Notes under the pieces: generated by a model
Told to the model about the DNA's origin: nothing
Databases searched by the model: none
What the model saw: the letters and a program-made list of their open reading frames with translations, nothing else
Part shown: positions 45,101-56,354 of the stretch, piece by piece
Position numbering within the stretch: the first letter of the stretch is position 1
Layout: every line of letters starts with the position of its first letter
Source: Selaginella moellendorffii
Lineage: Eukaryota > Streptophyta > Lycopodiopsida > Selaginellales > Selaginellaceae
Assembly: GCF_000143415.4 (NCBI RefSeq)
Contig: NW_003314315.1
Coordinates: 620,001 to 684,000, forward strand
Direction of reading: 5' to 3'
DNA: 64,000 nt
Position numbers and translations under genes: made by a program

Positions 45101-45217
45101 GTCCAAGGCTAGAACCCTTTGTAGCGAATGAGTCTCTTATTGACTAGCAAGTCAGTCTTTTGACTGTCCAATCGAGCATTGATATATACAAAAGCGATAC
45201 ATCATACACAGATGTCG

Positions 45218-47340
45218 CTATCCCCGACAGCCAATAGCTACGTTTGTCGCCTTGTCGGATGCCGCCGCCATCGCCTTGTCCAGGGCAAGCTTCCTTTCTC
45301 CAGCGTCTCCGCCCTCCACAACACCAAACGTAGACACCTCCACGAAGTCACCACCATCGTCTTCCACCGTAGCGTGAGCTTCAGCTCGAGCACCAATCTG
45401 TCCATTCGATCCCGAGATCACGGCAGCGATGAATTCTCCCTGGCGGTGTCCATGACTCTGGCCGCGCTGCTCTTCCTGGCGGTGCTTCGTGAAAGAAATC
45501 TCTACGTGACTGCGCTGGTACTCGTCGTACTCGGCCGGGGTTGGGATCACCACGTAGTCATTGATGGGGTTGTAGAACGGGTCCGGTTCTCCGGCCTTTA
45601 GCCAATGCTTGACAACACGGAAGAGCCTCTCCTCGAGAAGAATCCCTCGGTGATCGCCTGGGATTCCCACTCTTGCGACCGCGTCAAGTAAGTCCGCCTA
45701 CGTTCGTCAAGGATTGTGAGCTGGCGAGCTAAGATGATTTGTTCCTATCACCAACCTTTGCGGACTCCACAGGTACCGTTCCATCGCCATCCACAAACGT
45801 GAAAGTTGCCTACGTCAAGCAAGCACGAAGTGAGACCAAGTCCACAATTTTACTAGCACACACACCTCAGTTTTTAAGATGTGGCTTAAATTTTCGATAG
45901 GACAGTCGGAGCTGCCATAGCTGCAACGAAAAACGTTACCAGACATCGAATGGTGTGTCTTGTGAAGTGCCATATATGTTGTAGAAAAGAACTCCCTTTG
46001 GAAGCTTTGCATCCTTCAGGAGCTCCCTGGTTTTGTTGGACCATTCAAGGATGTCGTAGTTGAAGGGGCAAGGTAGGACTTCACCGTTGAAATGCAGCGT
46101 ATTGTCTTTCAAGGCGTCTGCCATCACTTCCACACAGCTATACGGCCTGTTAAATACCGCTTTCTCGACGGAACAAGAGCCATTCGAAGTCTCGCATTTA
46201 CGCCAGACATGAAGTTCAGGCGGTCGGTTCCACTTGAAATCGGGAGGCGACATCAGCTCGTAAAGCGAGGGACACTCAATCAACTGCAGTCATTGTAATG
46301 AAAAAAACAGCCCTTGAAAGAAAAGAGAAGTATACCAGCTGGTGAGTGCTCCATTTCGCAACGAATAGTTCCTTCTGCCACCCCTTTAGAAACTCGACTC
46401 CGGTTAACAGACAGTCTGTGACAAAACCAGGTGCACCTACGGAGACGAAGTCAAGAATGCCAAGACAATAGTTTTTACCTTGCCAGGGAGCAGTGATCGC
46501 AATCCACGTATCGACATGTTTTTCGAAGAACTAGCAATACAAACTTGAGAGGACGAATTTAAAACAAAGCAATAAACACAAACCTCGTGATTGAGAGCAA
46601 GAAAGCACTTAACGAGCAGGCCACCCATGGAATGCGACACAATCTTCACCTTTTTACCTCCAGCGTGCTTGTACATCTTTTCAATCTTCTTTCTGAAAGC
46701 ATCCATAATTTCCGGAAGCCTGCCAGAGCAAAAGTCACAAAGGGAAAGCGATTCAAAAGCTGATTTTGAGACCTGTTGCTTTGCCGAAAGTCATAACCAA
46801 ATCCAAACACTTGCTCGTAGCCCCAGCTCAACATCTTCTCAATCAAATCGTGGAAATAGTAGACGACATTCATTCTGATGATCTGGAGGAATAAAAAATG
46901 TCAAGACAAGAAAATGTCAAGAGAGATTCCTACCACATCAGGATCCAAGATGTCGCAACTATAAATCCCGTGCTCATCTTGAGGCACTTCGATACGAATT
47001 TTCTCATTCAGGGACACGGTCCTTCCTGTAAGTAGTGCAAAAAATCAAACAGCTAGAAAGAGCTAGAAAGGGGCAAAGAGAAAAAAACAAACACACCACA
47101 CTCACCAGTCTTAGGGTCGAATTTGGAGTAGAGCTTCTCCCGGAATTCGACATCAGCAGCGAAGAGCCGGACCCAAACACGCTCGGTGGTGCCATCCTCG
47201 TACACGGCATTGAGAATGGAGCCCCCAATTCCAGGCACCAGCAGCACCGGATTCAAATCCTTATCCACATACCGGCGCTGCCGCTCCCTGAGGATCCATC
47301 CCTCGACCTTGTGGATCAAATCCGCGATATTGACGAACAT
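45218..47340 (-). CDS. LCAT-like acyltransferase / phospholipase A (LCAT4 type)
   Basis: About ten exons. Exon 1 (47340-47106) encodes MFVNIADLIHKVEGWILRER and NPVLLVPGIGGSI. Later exons carry GYEQVFGFGYDFRQSNR, the nucleophile elbow VSHSMGGLLVK (about 46620), FEKHVDTWIAITAPWQ, then ECPSLYELMSPPDFKW, the acid-residue region FVDGDGTVPVESAK (about 45780) and the His region GIPGDHRGIL (about 45650). The Ser-Asp-His triad is complete. Plant LCAT4 relatives cleave phospholipids with phospholipase A activity. A 19-nt GT...AG stretch at 45939-45921 must be removed to join PFDV with CYGSS; unspliced it gives an immediate stop. The C terminus beyond EYDEYQRSHVEISF is ~80 residues longer than I expect. 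Divergent from the pectinesterase, 640 bp apart. Confidence 0.85.
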
Positions 47341-47980
47341 CCTCGCAGCTAGAGGGAAGCGCCGATCATCCCCTCTCCTCCCCTTAAGTTCACGTTAGGG
47401 CTTTTGACAAAAAGATCCCAGGAATATCCGTTATGCTGATTTGGGTGATTTTGCCCTAAAAACAGGTTTTAGGGCTCTTGAGCAAATGCTTTCGGGTAGC
47501 GGCAGTGGCATAGGATTTTGTGCGCGGAAAAAGCAGTGACAGGGAGTGATTGAACAAGCGCTATTTCTACACACGTTGCGATTGTCAGAGTTGCCTTTGG
47601 AGGAGAAAAGGCACGTCGAAATCGAGGCTGGCCGATGTAACACTCTATCTTGCGACAGTGTAGCACGGAAGAAAAAGGCAAGGAAGCGGCAAAAGAGACG
47701 CAATGGTGGAACATGGGAAGTGGGACTGGTTGCGAGAAACTTACAAGGTTTTGGTGTAGCATCCCAATCTGTGCAATGGAGGTGGTGTCAGGTATGCTCG
47801 AAGGGATGTCAGGGAAATATGGTGGCTGTGGTCCCTGGTTGCTGGGATGGATTTCTGAGAGGATAGGATTCCTAGAAGAATGTGGCAACGGAATTCGGTG
47901 GCATTTAAACTCGAGGCTTCTCAAGAACTCTGTCCGAGAACTCTCGAGCAGCAGCAGCATCAAAGCTTTGGAAGTTTGCC
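47341..47980. promoter_or_regulatory. Divergent intergenic region LCAT-like / pectinesterase
   Basis: 640 bp between the two start codons. AAGTTCACGTTAGGGCTTTT near 47390 contains a telo-box-like TTAGGGC on the LCAT side. No RNA gene or other coding exon seen. Confidence 0.35.
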
Positions 47981-49668
47981 ATGGCCTTTGGATCGCGTCA
48001 GTACGCGGCTTTTGCGTTGCTCCTCTCGCTCGCCATCCAAGCTGCTGCTCGGCAGTCGTATCAGCAAGCTTGCCGCGAGTCGGATGCCGGCGATCCAGAG
48101 TTTTGCATAAGCACTCTGGCCAAGTATGGTTTGGAGGGGATGGATGTTGCGAGGGGCGCTCCAGGCCGGTTCGAGCTCATCTCCTCGGCTCTCAGGGCTT
48201 CTCTCGATGGTGTACACGAGGAGATTCAGATGTGCCAGAGCTACGGAGGAGGGACGACTACTTCCAGTGCTCTTACTTCCTCCGACGACGGTGAATTGGC
48301 CAGCAGTAAGTTCCGCAAGGTGGCCATAGACGACTGCGTGGAGCTGCTCACTGATGCGTCGGAGATGATCGGAGACTCCATGGGGAGCTCTCTCAGGAAC
48401 GCCAGCACCTCGAGGCTCAACGACGTTCATACGTGGGTCAGCTCGGCCCTCGCGTACCAGACGACATGCTTGGACGGCTTGAGCCAGATCTCTCCCGGAC
48501 AGGACGTGGTGTTTCAGCTGAGCCAAGAAGGAAGTAAAGTTGGGAGGAGGATAAGCACTGCTCTCGCGTTTATAGCAACTTTGCAATCGATCTCGCCGAC
48601 CCGCGGCACAATTAACGACGTTAGCTGGGTGCCAGAGCTTCTAAAAAAGAAACACAAGAAGGCCGTCACTGCGAATGTGATCGTTGCTCAGGACGGAAGT
48701 GGACGATACTCGACAATCAAGCAGGCCGTGGAGGCTGCTCCCAGCAAGAGTGGCAGTACCTACGTGATTTACATCAAGGCCGGGACTTACAGGGAGACAG
48801 TTTCGGTGCCAAAATCCAAGACCAATCTCATGTTTGTTGGCGACGGGATTGGGAAGACCATCATCACGGGTTCCAAAAGCGTTAGCGATGGAGTCACGAC
48901 ATTCAGGACATCTACTGTCGGTCAGTATCGATGTTTTTCCTTTCTCGCTTTTGTTTGGTAGGACACTTCACAAGTTGGTTCTTTTCAGAGATAAACGCGA
49001 GAGGATTCCTTGCCAGAGACTTGACAATCCGAAACACTGCCGGGGCCGCCAAGCACCAAGCGGTGGCTCTTCGCGTCAGCGCTGACAAGGTCGCGTTTTA
49101 CAAGTGCTCCTTCGAAGGCTACCAGGACACGCTCTACACTCACGTCGCGCGCCAGTTCTATCGCGAGTGTATCGTCTACGGAACCGTCGACTTCATCTTT
49201 GGCGACGCCGCGGCCGTGTTCCAGAGCTGCACGCTTCTGGCTCGCAAGCCGATGGCGAAGCAGAAGAACACGATCACCGCCCAGGGACGCACGGATCCAA
49301 ACCAAAACACCGGCCTCAGCTTCCAGGACTGTAGCGTTGACGGCACTCAGGATCTCAAGGGCAGTGGAACTCCAACCTATCTAGGCCGGCCATGGAAGAA
49401 GTATTCCAGGACAGTGTTCTTGCGGTGCTACATGGGGAGCGTGGTGAATCCGGCCGGGTGGCTCGAGTGGGATGGAAGCTTTGCGCTCAAGACGCTCTAC
49501 TATGCCGAGTATCAGAGCAAAGGGCCGGGATCTGGGACCGGGAATAGAGTTGGCTGGTCGTCACAGATGAGCTCGTCTGTGGTGGCTAATAAATTCACTG
49601 CTGGAAGCTTCATCTCTGGGTCGGATTGGCTTGGACAGACTAGTTTTCCCTACTCGCTTGGGATATAG
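47981..49668 (+). CDS. Pectinesterase with N-terminal inhibitor domain (PMEI-PME)
   Basis: Exons 47981-48920 and 48989-49668, 539 residues. It removes methyl esters from cell-wall homogalacturonan after secretion. A signal peptide (AAFALLLSLAIQAAA) is followed by the four-helix PMEI pro-region (CRESDAGDPEFCISTLAKYG ... YQTTCLDGL). The catalytic beta-helix starts at VIVAQDGSGRYSTIKQAVEA. All PME signatures are present: AGTYRETV, YQDTLYTH, VYGTVDFIFGDAA with the catalytic Asp, the second Asp in SFQDC, and YLGRPWKKYSRTVFL with the active Arg. It ends at the usual place (FPYSLGI). The PMEI part is probably cut off before secretion of the mature enzyme; no RRLL site is evident, but KKKHKK at the domain joint could serve. 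Confidence 0.95.
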
Positions 49669-50252
49669 AAAATCAGGTACGTCATAGTTCTACGTGATAG
49701 TGTTCCAGAAGAAGTGTGAATTGACGGTTGATTTTGAAACAAATAAATTACGACTACTTCAAGAAGTCAATGAAAGTCAAATTAAGTCAATGAAAGTGTT
49801 GACTTTGCAGAAAATGCACTGGGATCGGAGCTTGAATTCTTCCAGGGATGAAGAACAGCAGTTACATCCTCCCCACTGGACTTATAGAGCGTGACTGTAA
49901 CTGAGACAAGAGCTCCTGCCTTTGAAAGTAACAAAAGTAGCCGAATCAAAACAAAATACAGATGGAGAGATCTCGATCGTTGTACAATTGGATCTACTTA
50001 CGTTACGGCCCAAGCCGATGGAATGAAGCAATCTGTCACTTCATGAAATCGAAGTGCATGAGCGGAGGTACCATAACGGAAACGTTTGTGAAACGAAAGC
50101 ATTTGGAGTTCTAGCAGTGGCTCCAAATGCCGGACATTAACAACTTTCCCGAAGGAAACCAGGAATGAAAATCAAAGAACCTCATCTTTATTTGCTAAAA
50201 GTCTACCGGAGGCGATAGCTCAATGGAAAAGGGCAGAATAAGTTACTGGATG
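49669..50252. other. Pectinesterase 3' region and spacer
   Basis: No gene seen. The stretch 49980-50150 resembles 50570-50740 beyond the tRNA (shared TTGGATCTACTT, GGAATGAA, CGAAGTGCATG, GGAGGTAC, GCCGGACAT), a diverged duplication around the tRNA. Confidence 0.45.
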
Positions 50253-50324
50253 GGGGCATTGCGAGAATCGAACTCGCGGCCTCTCGCACCCAAAGCGAGA
50301 ATCATACCACTAGACCAAATGCCC
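50253..50324 (-). tRNA. tRNA-Pro (anticodon UGG)
   Basis: 72 nt without intron. Acceptor stem GGGCATT pairs with AATGCCC. The D-arm holds GGTCTAGTGGTA (A box), the anticodon arm CTCGC-TTTGGGT-GCGAG gives UGG, and the T-arm GCGAG-TTCGATT-CTCGC contains a good B box (GAGTTCGATTC). The plus-strand sequence just after the 3' end is not a strong T-run, but the gene itself is complete. Confidence 0.95.
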
Positions 50325-51360
50325 ATTACATTCGTGATAAGTGCAAGAACGACATCGGAGCTTGCAGCCGAGCCAATTTCATAATTTGGTAGACTAAAAC
50401 TGGATTTATTTTCCTCGACCGGAGAGCGGAAGCTGAGACAAAATTCTCCTGAAAGGCATCTGTACCAAAAGGAAACAAGAGATTCGGAGTTACACGCCAT
50501 CGTTGTACATCAGCAAGGTGACATGCCTTGGAGAGGATCTCAAAATCTTGAGATTCCACTTTGCCGTACATTTGGATCTACTTGCGTTAAAGAAATGGGA
50601 AGCTGTTCAAAGGAATGAACCGGCCAGTCGCTTCATAAGTTGCAGAATCCGAAGTGCATGCTCGAGAACGGAGGTACTATAGAGACTGTCAACCAGCTCA
50701 GCACCAGACGCAGCTCGTTAACATTGCCGGACATGAGTTGATATTGATATCAGCACCAGTGATTATCGACCTTTTCTATTTTCTAGCTTGTGACATGCGC
50801 CAAGTGGGACACTTGACAACGGAACCTGAAACAGCGACTGATTGGTTTCGTGAATCTGGATTTGACAATCAAAGAAGGTTTCCACTTACGCCACCCTGAT
50901 CGAAGGTCTCGCCTTTTCTCTTCGTGTCTCGGGTGATGAGGTAGATGTTTATACATCCGGTTGTGTCCAATAAGAAGTAGCGAAGAAGAAACATCTGGGG
51001 CCATCGTTGGGCAAAGCTAGAGAACACGAGAACGTAAGTGTGTAACCAATGAATAAAAGAACACTGACCTGAAGTTGATCACTTTGGCTGTGAGGTGTTT
51101 TCATCCACATTGCATAAGCTTGCAGCATTCCTCATTGCTCACCGAAGCTCAGATTCCTTTGCTGCGATTTTGAAGAAATCTTGCTTGTAAACAATAAGGG
51201 CTGGAAAATGTGTTTTTTTTATAGGTTTTTGTGTTATTTTTGTCTTATCTAATAAATATAATTGATAGAGAAATAAATTACTAGCACCTTTCTTTTTTTA
51301 TAAATTACAAATTTAATTTAAAAATATATTCAATTTTTTTCCTTTACCTAGGAGTGTTCA
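50325..51360. other. Intergenic, no gene seen
   Basis: Contains the second half of the duplication noted around the tRNA (50570-50740). AT-rich poly-T/A stretches precede the FolD gene at 51210-51345. Confidence 0.4.
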
Positions 51361-52443
51361 ATGTGGAGAACTCTTGGAGTACGCTTTGGGTTCTCAAACC
51401 CCTCGAGGAGCTGTCATAAACACAATTCCACCATGCCAGCAGCAGCAGCACGGAGAATGGATGGAAGGCTCGTAGCTCAGGAAATCAAGGATGATATCGC
51501 AGAGACGATAAGAACTGGCGGCGCCGAGGTGGGTTTCGCGAGGCCTGGATTGGCAGTGCTTCAGGTGGGAGATAGCCCTCAATCGCAAGCTTACATTCAT
51601 AACTTACGAACAGCGTGCACAGAAGTTGGAATCAAATCCTTCGCTTCGCAGCTGCCCGAAACAGCGACGCTCCAGGCGATCATACAGGCGCTTCGAACGT
51701 TCAATGGAGACGAGAGCGTTCATGGCATCGTCGTCCAGCTCCCACTGCCAAAGGTAAGAAATCACCCACGACTTGGCTCTTCATCGTTACTTGCCTCACT
51801 GTTTCAGAAGATCCGGCCGGAAACCGTGCTCCAAGAGATAAGTCTCGAGAAAGATGTGGATGGCCTCCATCCCCTCAACTTGGCTAAGCTGGCTCTCGAT
51901 GATTTCCAGCCAAGTTTCGTGCCATGCACCTCGCGAGCTTGCCTGGAGCTTCTTACTCGATACAAGTTCCAAGTCGAGAGGAGGAAAGTGGTGGTCATTG
52001 GTTGTAGCAACGCCGTCGGCCTTCCAACAGCGCTACTCCTCGAGAGACACAATGCCACTGTCACAATCGTGGATAAGCATACGCCAAAACCAGCAGAGAT
52101 TGCTCGGACTGCTGATATCCTGGTTGCTGCCACAGGAAACGCAAATCTTGTGAGAAGAAACTGGATCAAACCCGGAGCTGTCGTTATAGACATAGGAATG
52201 AACCAAGTAAAGGTGAAGGTGTCCTCTTCTTACTTGTAGAGCTTGACTTTTTATCTCCAGGATCCTAGCTCGGAAGAAGGATTCCGATTCGTAGGAGACG
52301 TTTGTTACGAGGAGGCTGAGAATGTAGCGACCGCGATCACGCCTGTTCCTGGTGGAGTCGGCCCGATCACCATTGCAATGGTGCTCTCGAACACACTCCT
52401 TGCAGCGCAGCGTAGAGACCATGCAAAGAGGAAACCTCTATAA
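51361..52443 (+). CDS. Methylenetetrahydrofolate dehydrogenase/cyclohydrolase (FolD type)
   Basis: Exons 51361-51753, 51808-52212 and 52261-52443, 326 residues. It interconverts 5,10-methylene-THF, methenyl-THF and 10-formyl-THF. The catalytic region shows [17 protein letters not shown], where the family Lys of the YxxxK motif aligns to a variant (YIHNLR); it is worth checking. [30 protein letters not shown], the Rossmann motif [17 protein letters not shown] and [17 protein letters not shown] are all present. The N terminus ([20 protein letters not shown]) is Arg/Ser-rich and fits a mitochondrial signal. It converges with the pterin-aldehyde reductase, stops 93 bp apart. Confidence 0.9.
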
Positions 52444-52536
52444 AACATCATTGCAAAAGTATCAGGAACTAAAGCTCCATGTATCGGACGTAAAAAGGAA
52501 GAACAAAAAAAATCATATACTCAAGAACGCTCGGTT

Positions 52537-53528
52537 TCATGTCACGTTGAGAGATGATCCGTTGTCCGCTGCTGTCAATGCGAGTATAAGCGTCGCAGCA
52601 GCGGGAGCCCTGTTACATTACAAGCGTAAGTTGTAAGTAAGAAGCTTGAAAAAGGAAATTTGAGTAACACTCACCATGTTTCCGGGGTCTGGTACATCGC
52701 TGCCGAAGTTCCAAAACATGTCGTTAGCATGTCTGTGCAGATCACTCCTGGATTAAGAGCCACAGCTGCTATTCCAGGAGGTAGCTCTTTAGCCAGCGAG
52801 CGAGTAAGTCCTTCCATCGCCCACTTTGAAGCACAGTATGGAGATACCTGTGACAAAAGCTCGAGCTTAGCGAGAGAAAAGAAGAAAAATCGCTCGGGAG
52901 AGCTTATACCTCGGCAGCTGCTGATCGACCCCATCCAGATGAGAAGTTTACAATCACTCCTTGCTTCTTGGACATCATGTGAGGCACGAAATGGCGGAGG
53001 CAATTCGCAGGACCTTTGATATTGACATCGATGACGTTGTCAAATTCTTCCCTGGCAACCTCCCACAGTTTCCCATTGCTGTTGATCACACCTGCATTAT
53101 TAACTGGTATGCAACGCTGCAATGAGAAAATCATGCTTCCTTTCAGGAAGAGACGAAAGAAGAAAGAAAAAAAAAGAAGGGAAGTTTGTGTTCTTACCAA
53201 GAATATCGGGAGCTCCTTTGAGCTCGATCACAGCTCTAGCAAACTCCTGAACGTTGCTATCTGAAGCCTAGAAAACAAGAAAAAATAAAAAATCGTCAAG
53301 AACATAGACAAAAAAGAAAAGAGAAAGACTTACAACGTCCACAGCTCTAAGAATGTGCTTGCTATCGCCCAGTTGATTCTGCAAAGAGGTGAGCTTCTCC
53401 TCGTCACGCCCACACCCTATAATCGTGTGACCCCTGGAAGCAATCTCCAGCGCCAGAGCTCGCCCGAGTCCTCTCGTCACGCCAGTGATCAACACTGTCC
53501 GCGCTGTGCAATCGATCGAGCAAACCAT
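52537..53528 (-). CDS. Short-chain dehydrogenase, pterin aldehyde reductase-like
   Basis: Exons 53528-53334, 53267-53198, 53103-52910, 52847-52675 and 52609-52537, 234 residues. The NADP-binding TGVTRGLG, the NNAG structural motif, FSSGWGRS with the catalytic Ser, and YCASK with catalytic Tyr and Lys are all present. Extended similarity (IWEV-type KLWEVAREEFDNV, ALNPGV, LTAADNGSSL at the end) fits the plant NADPH-dependent pterin aldehyde reductases, which salvage pterin breakdown products of folate. That assignment is from recalled sequence similarity. The upstream in-frame start at 53531 is a TTG, so ATG 53528 is used. No transit peptide, so probably cytosolic. Confidence 0.9.
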
Positions 53529-53639
53529 CAATGCCTGGGGAGGAAAGAACGATCAAAAGAGCACCGGCTTGAGGAGCTCCCGCCGCACCTGCAGGCGTCC
53601 CGGGGCTCACCAGCATCGCCGTGTTCTTCGACATGAGCC

Positions 53640-56100
53640 CTAACCCTAAAAAACACTTTGCCCTAAAAAACTCTTAAACCTTAAACCCTTAATACCCTAA
53701 GAAAGAGAAGAAGTGCAAGGGTCTTTGGCAGCCAGCCGAGCAGCCAGCCAAGCCACCCGGGTAAAAAACAGTCAGAATTTACGGCCCGCCATATTTTTTA
53801 CACTGGCATGTTCTTACAATCATTGACTGCGCCACCCCCCTTGCTCCTTTGCAATGCCGCCCCAGAGAAAGACCAGATGTTTTTTTCAAAGATCTCGAGA
53901 CCGGACGGGGCGCTGTAAGGCCGAGTAAACAACTTAGGACCGCCAACTTTGTATGAAAAAAATTGGAAAGGGGTTTTCACATGTGCCAAGTTGAGGCTCA
54001 AAAGAGGGATCCTGGGGTTTTAACTTTTTACCAGGGAGTGTTTCTCTATTCGTGCAAAGGCCAATATGCATTGATGCCCAAGATCGTGCATGTCTCTTTT
54101 TGATGGCGAGGGGGCCAGAGAGGAGCCCTAATTAGTGGAAAGGTTTTTAACCTTATCAGATCGAGACGTATCCGCCCTGCCGCTAACAAATTTCCCACTC
54201 CAAGGACGCCTTTAAGGCCCCCCTCCGCGCAGCGAGCGAGGAGTAACAGAGAACTTACAGCGATCAGATATAAAAGAATCGCAACAATCACCCTGTGATG
54301 GGAACCCTCTGAGTAAAGAATGGAGATTCACCCCCACTGGGTTAATTGTTTTAATCCTTGCTGGGGGGATTTAACTATGCCGGTCAATCGCCCAGTTAGC
54401 AGTCCAAGATGGAAGAATGCCCGACAAGAAATCTAACCGAGAACAAACCTCATCTCCCCTTTTTTCCTTGTTAAATCAAATCCCCGCCCCTTGCAAAAGT
54501 CTCCACATTATAATCTTTTTGGCTTGGCTTGGCATGGCAGGCACCCACAAAAGAAGCGCTGTCTCTTTCGCATTACAGTATACCCCTCCTTCTCTATCAG
54601 ACCTAAAATTAAATGGTGGCGAGCAAGAATTTCTTCCACCCGCCCTGCGCGCTTGCTTGCTTGCCAGCCCGGCCAGCATTTGCTCGCCCTGAACTCGATC
54701 CCGTGACCGGGTCATGTAGTTTGTCGCTGTCACCCAACTTACAGTGTTTAAACCCCCTCCTCCTTTTTACCTTTGCTCCTCCCTGGGCACCGCTTTTACA
54801 AGCAAACCACAATAAAGCTGGAGATGGGGGAATCTTGGAGCGTATAATATTAGCGGGGTCTCCAAAAGAAGCAAAAAAAAGCCCGTAAACCCAAAACCTT
54901 TGAGCCGTGATTTGTCCCCCCATGTGAGTAGCAACAGCAAATCCCCGCCCGGGTTTGGCGGGAATCGACCCCGCGGAGTGTCAAGAGATTCCGGGAATCA
55001 AACCCGAGAAGCCCAGATATTCTCTCGCATCAAAAGCTTGTGTGTGTATTTTGGTACGTGGAGGTTTCGATCACGACGACGAGCAACGCCTCCCACACTT
55101 ACACACAGCTCACCACCACACTGGTTGAAAGTGTTTGGTGTAAAGTCTGTGAAGAAACACCAAGAAACACGTGGTAATAGTAAAATCGCCAAGGGAAAAT
55201 AACATCCGTGACTTGCAATTGGAAGAACCCTTTTGGACTGGCGCTCACAAACTCCTTTCACCAGCTGGGTGAATATCCCCTCAAGGCTAGTAGCGATACA
55301 AATATCTCGCCAGTATTTCTATACACCAAGGGTAAATAACAAACTAGCTACCAGAGGGAGTGAGACCTTTCCAGCGCAGGCAAACAGGTAAAAAAACAAA
55401 AGATCACAGGAGCCAGGTAAGTAGCCTGGTCAAACTTGACCACCCACACATATGGTGACAGGTGTCGCCAGCCCAAATGGCCGAGCCGCTAGCAGTCAGA
55501 GGCGCAGGGGGTTTAAATAGGGCATTCTTTCCGCTAAAACAGTAAACAGTAAAAAAATGGTGGCTAACAGCTAAACGGAAAACGGAAAGAGTGGCCGTGT
55601 TATGATGGCCACCCGCTAAAATCTATCATGGAGATTCACATTCCCGCTATACATAATACATTCTTGTATTTAGCTTCGTCCCCTAATGTGGCAATTAATT
55701 AGGTCTAATTGATGCGGGTGTTTGTTTTTGGTTCTGGAACGTTCGCCCTCTCGCGCGGCGCGAGCCATGTCACCGTCTATACGGTACGGCCGCGTGCCTA
55801 TTACGGTCCTCGCATGGTGAAAACCCATAATTCCCCTTACTATTTTCAACTTTTACACCGTAGAGCCGAGTGGTGTGGCATTGGCCAGTGGCAATATACG
55901 TAGTAGTAGTGGCAGGTATAGTAACAGGGGAGTAAAAACTACGCAAATCTCATTATCGCAATCTACATTTTCCGAAAATGTGGCGGACGTGAAATTGCCG
56001 CTCAAATTCAGTTCACTCGTCTCAAAGTCTTCCATTTGTTTTGTAGAGAGGCCTTTTTTTGCTTTGTGTGAGAGCTCTTTAGGTGTGAGAGCTCTTTAGG
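53640..56100. other. 2.4-kb intergenic region, no gene seen
   Basis: Starts with telo-box-like repeats (AACCCTAA at 53642 and several CCCTAA/AAACCCTT to 53700), the promoter side of the reductase. The rest is of mixed composition with only short chance frames. No RNA gene or transposon signature was recognised. Confidence 0.4.
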
Positions 56101-56354
56101 CCTAGAGTGTATTCTTCGAGGGCGAGAGTGAGAGAGAGATCGAGGGCGAGAGAGAGCGAGAGAGTGAAGCGCTGGCTATGGCGGACCGAGGCGGCGGATC
56201 GCCTCCATCGTGGCGCCTATGAATCGATCCGCCGATCTTTCATCGCGCCAGCAGCGAAATATCGCGATTGCCGCTTGCTCGACCTTTCCTCGGCGCTGCG
56301 CCATGGCGATCCAATAATCAGGGCGCGAGGTCGCGGCAAGGCGGTGCGCTATCG

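Noticed and set aside
45101-45106. Start of the lectin gene at 45106
   Set aside because: The codon there is TTG; the first ATG is at 45100.
50205-50245. tRNA-like phrase GGCGATAGCTCAATGG next to the tRNA-Pro
   Set aside because: Resembles a D-arm, but no matching acceptor, anticodon or T arm could be found.
53640-53700. Interstitial telomere
   Set aside because: Only scattered CCCTAA/AACCCTAA words, not a regular TTTAGGG array; better read as promoter telo-boxes.
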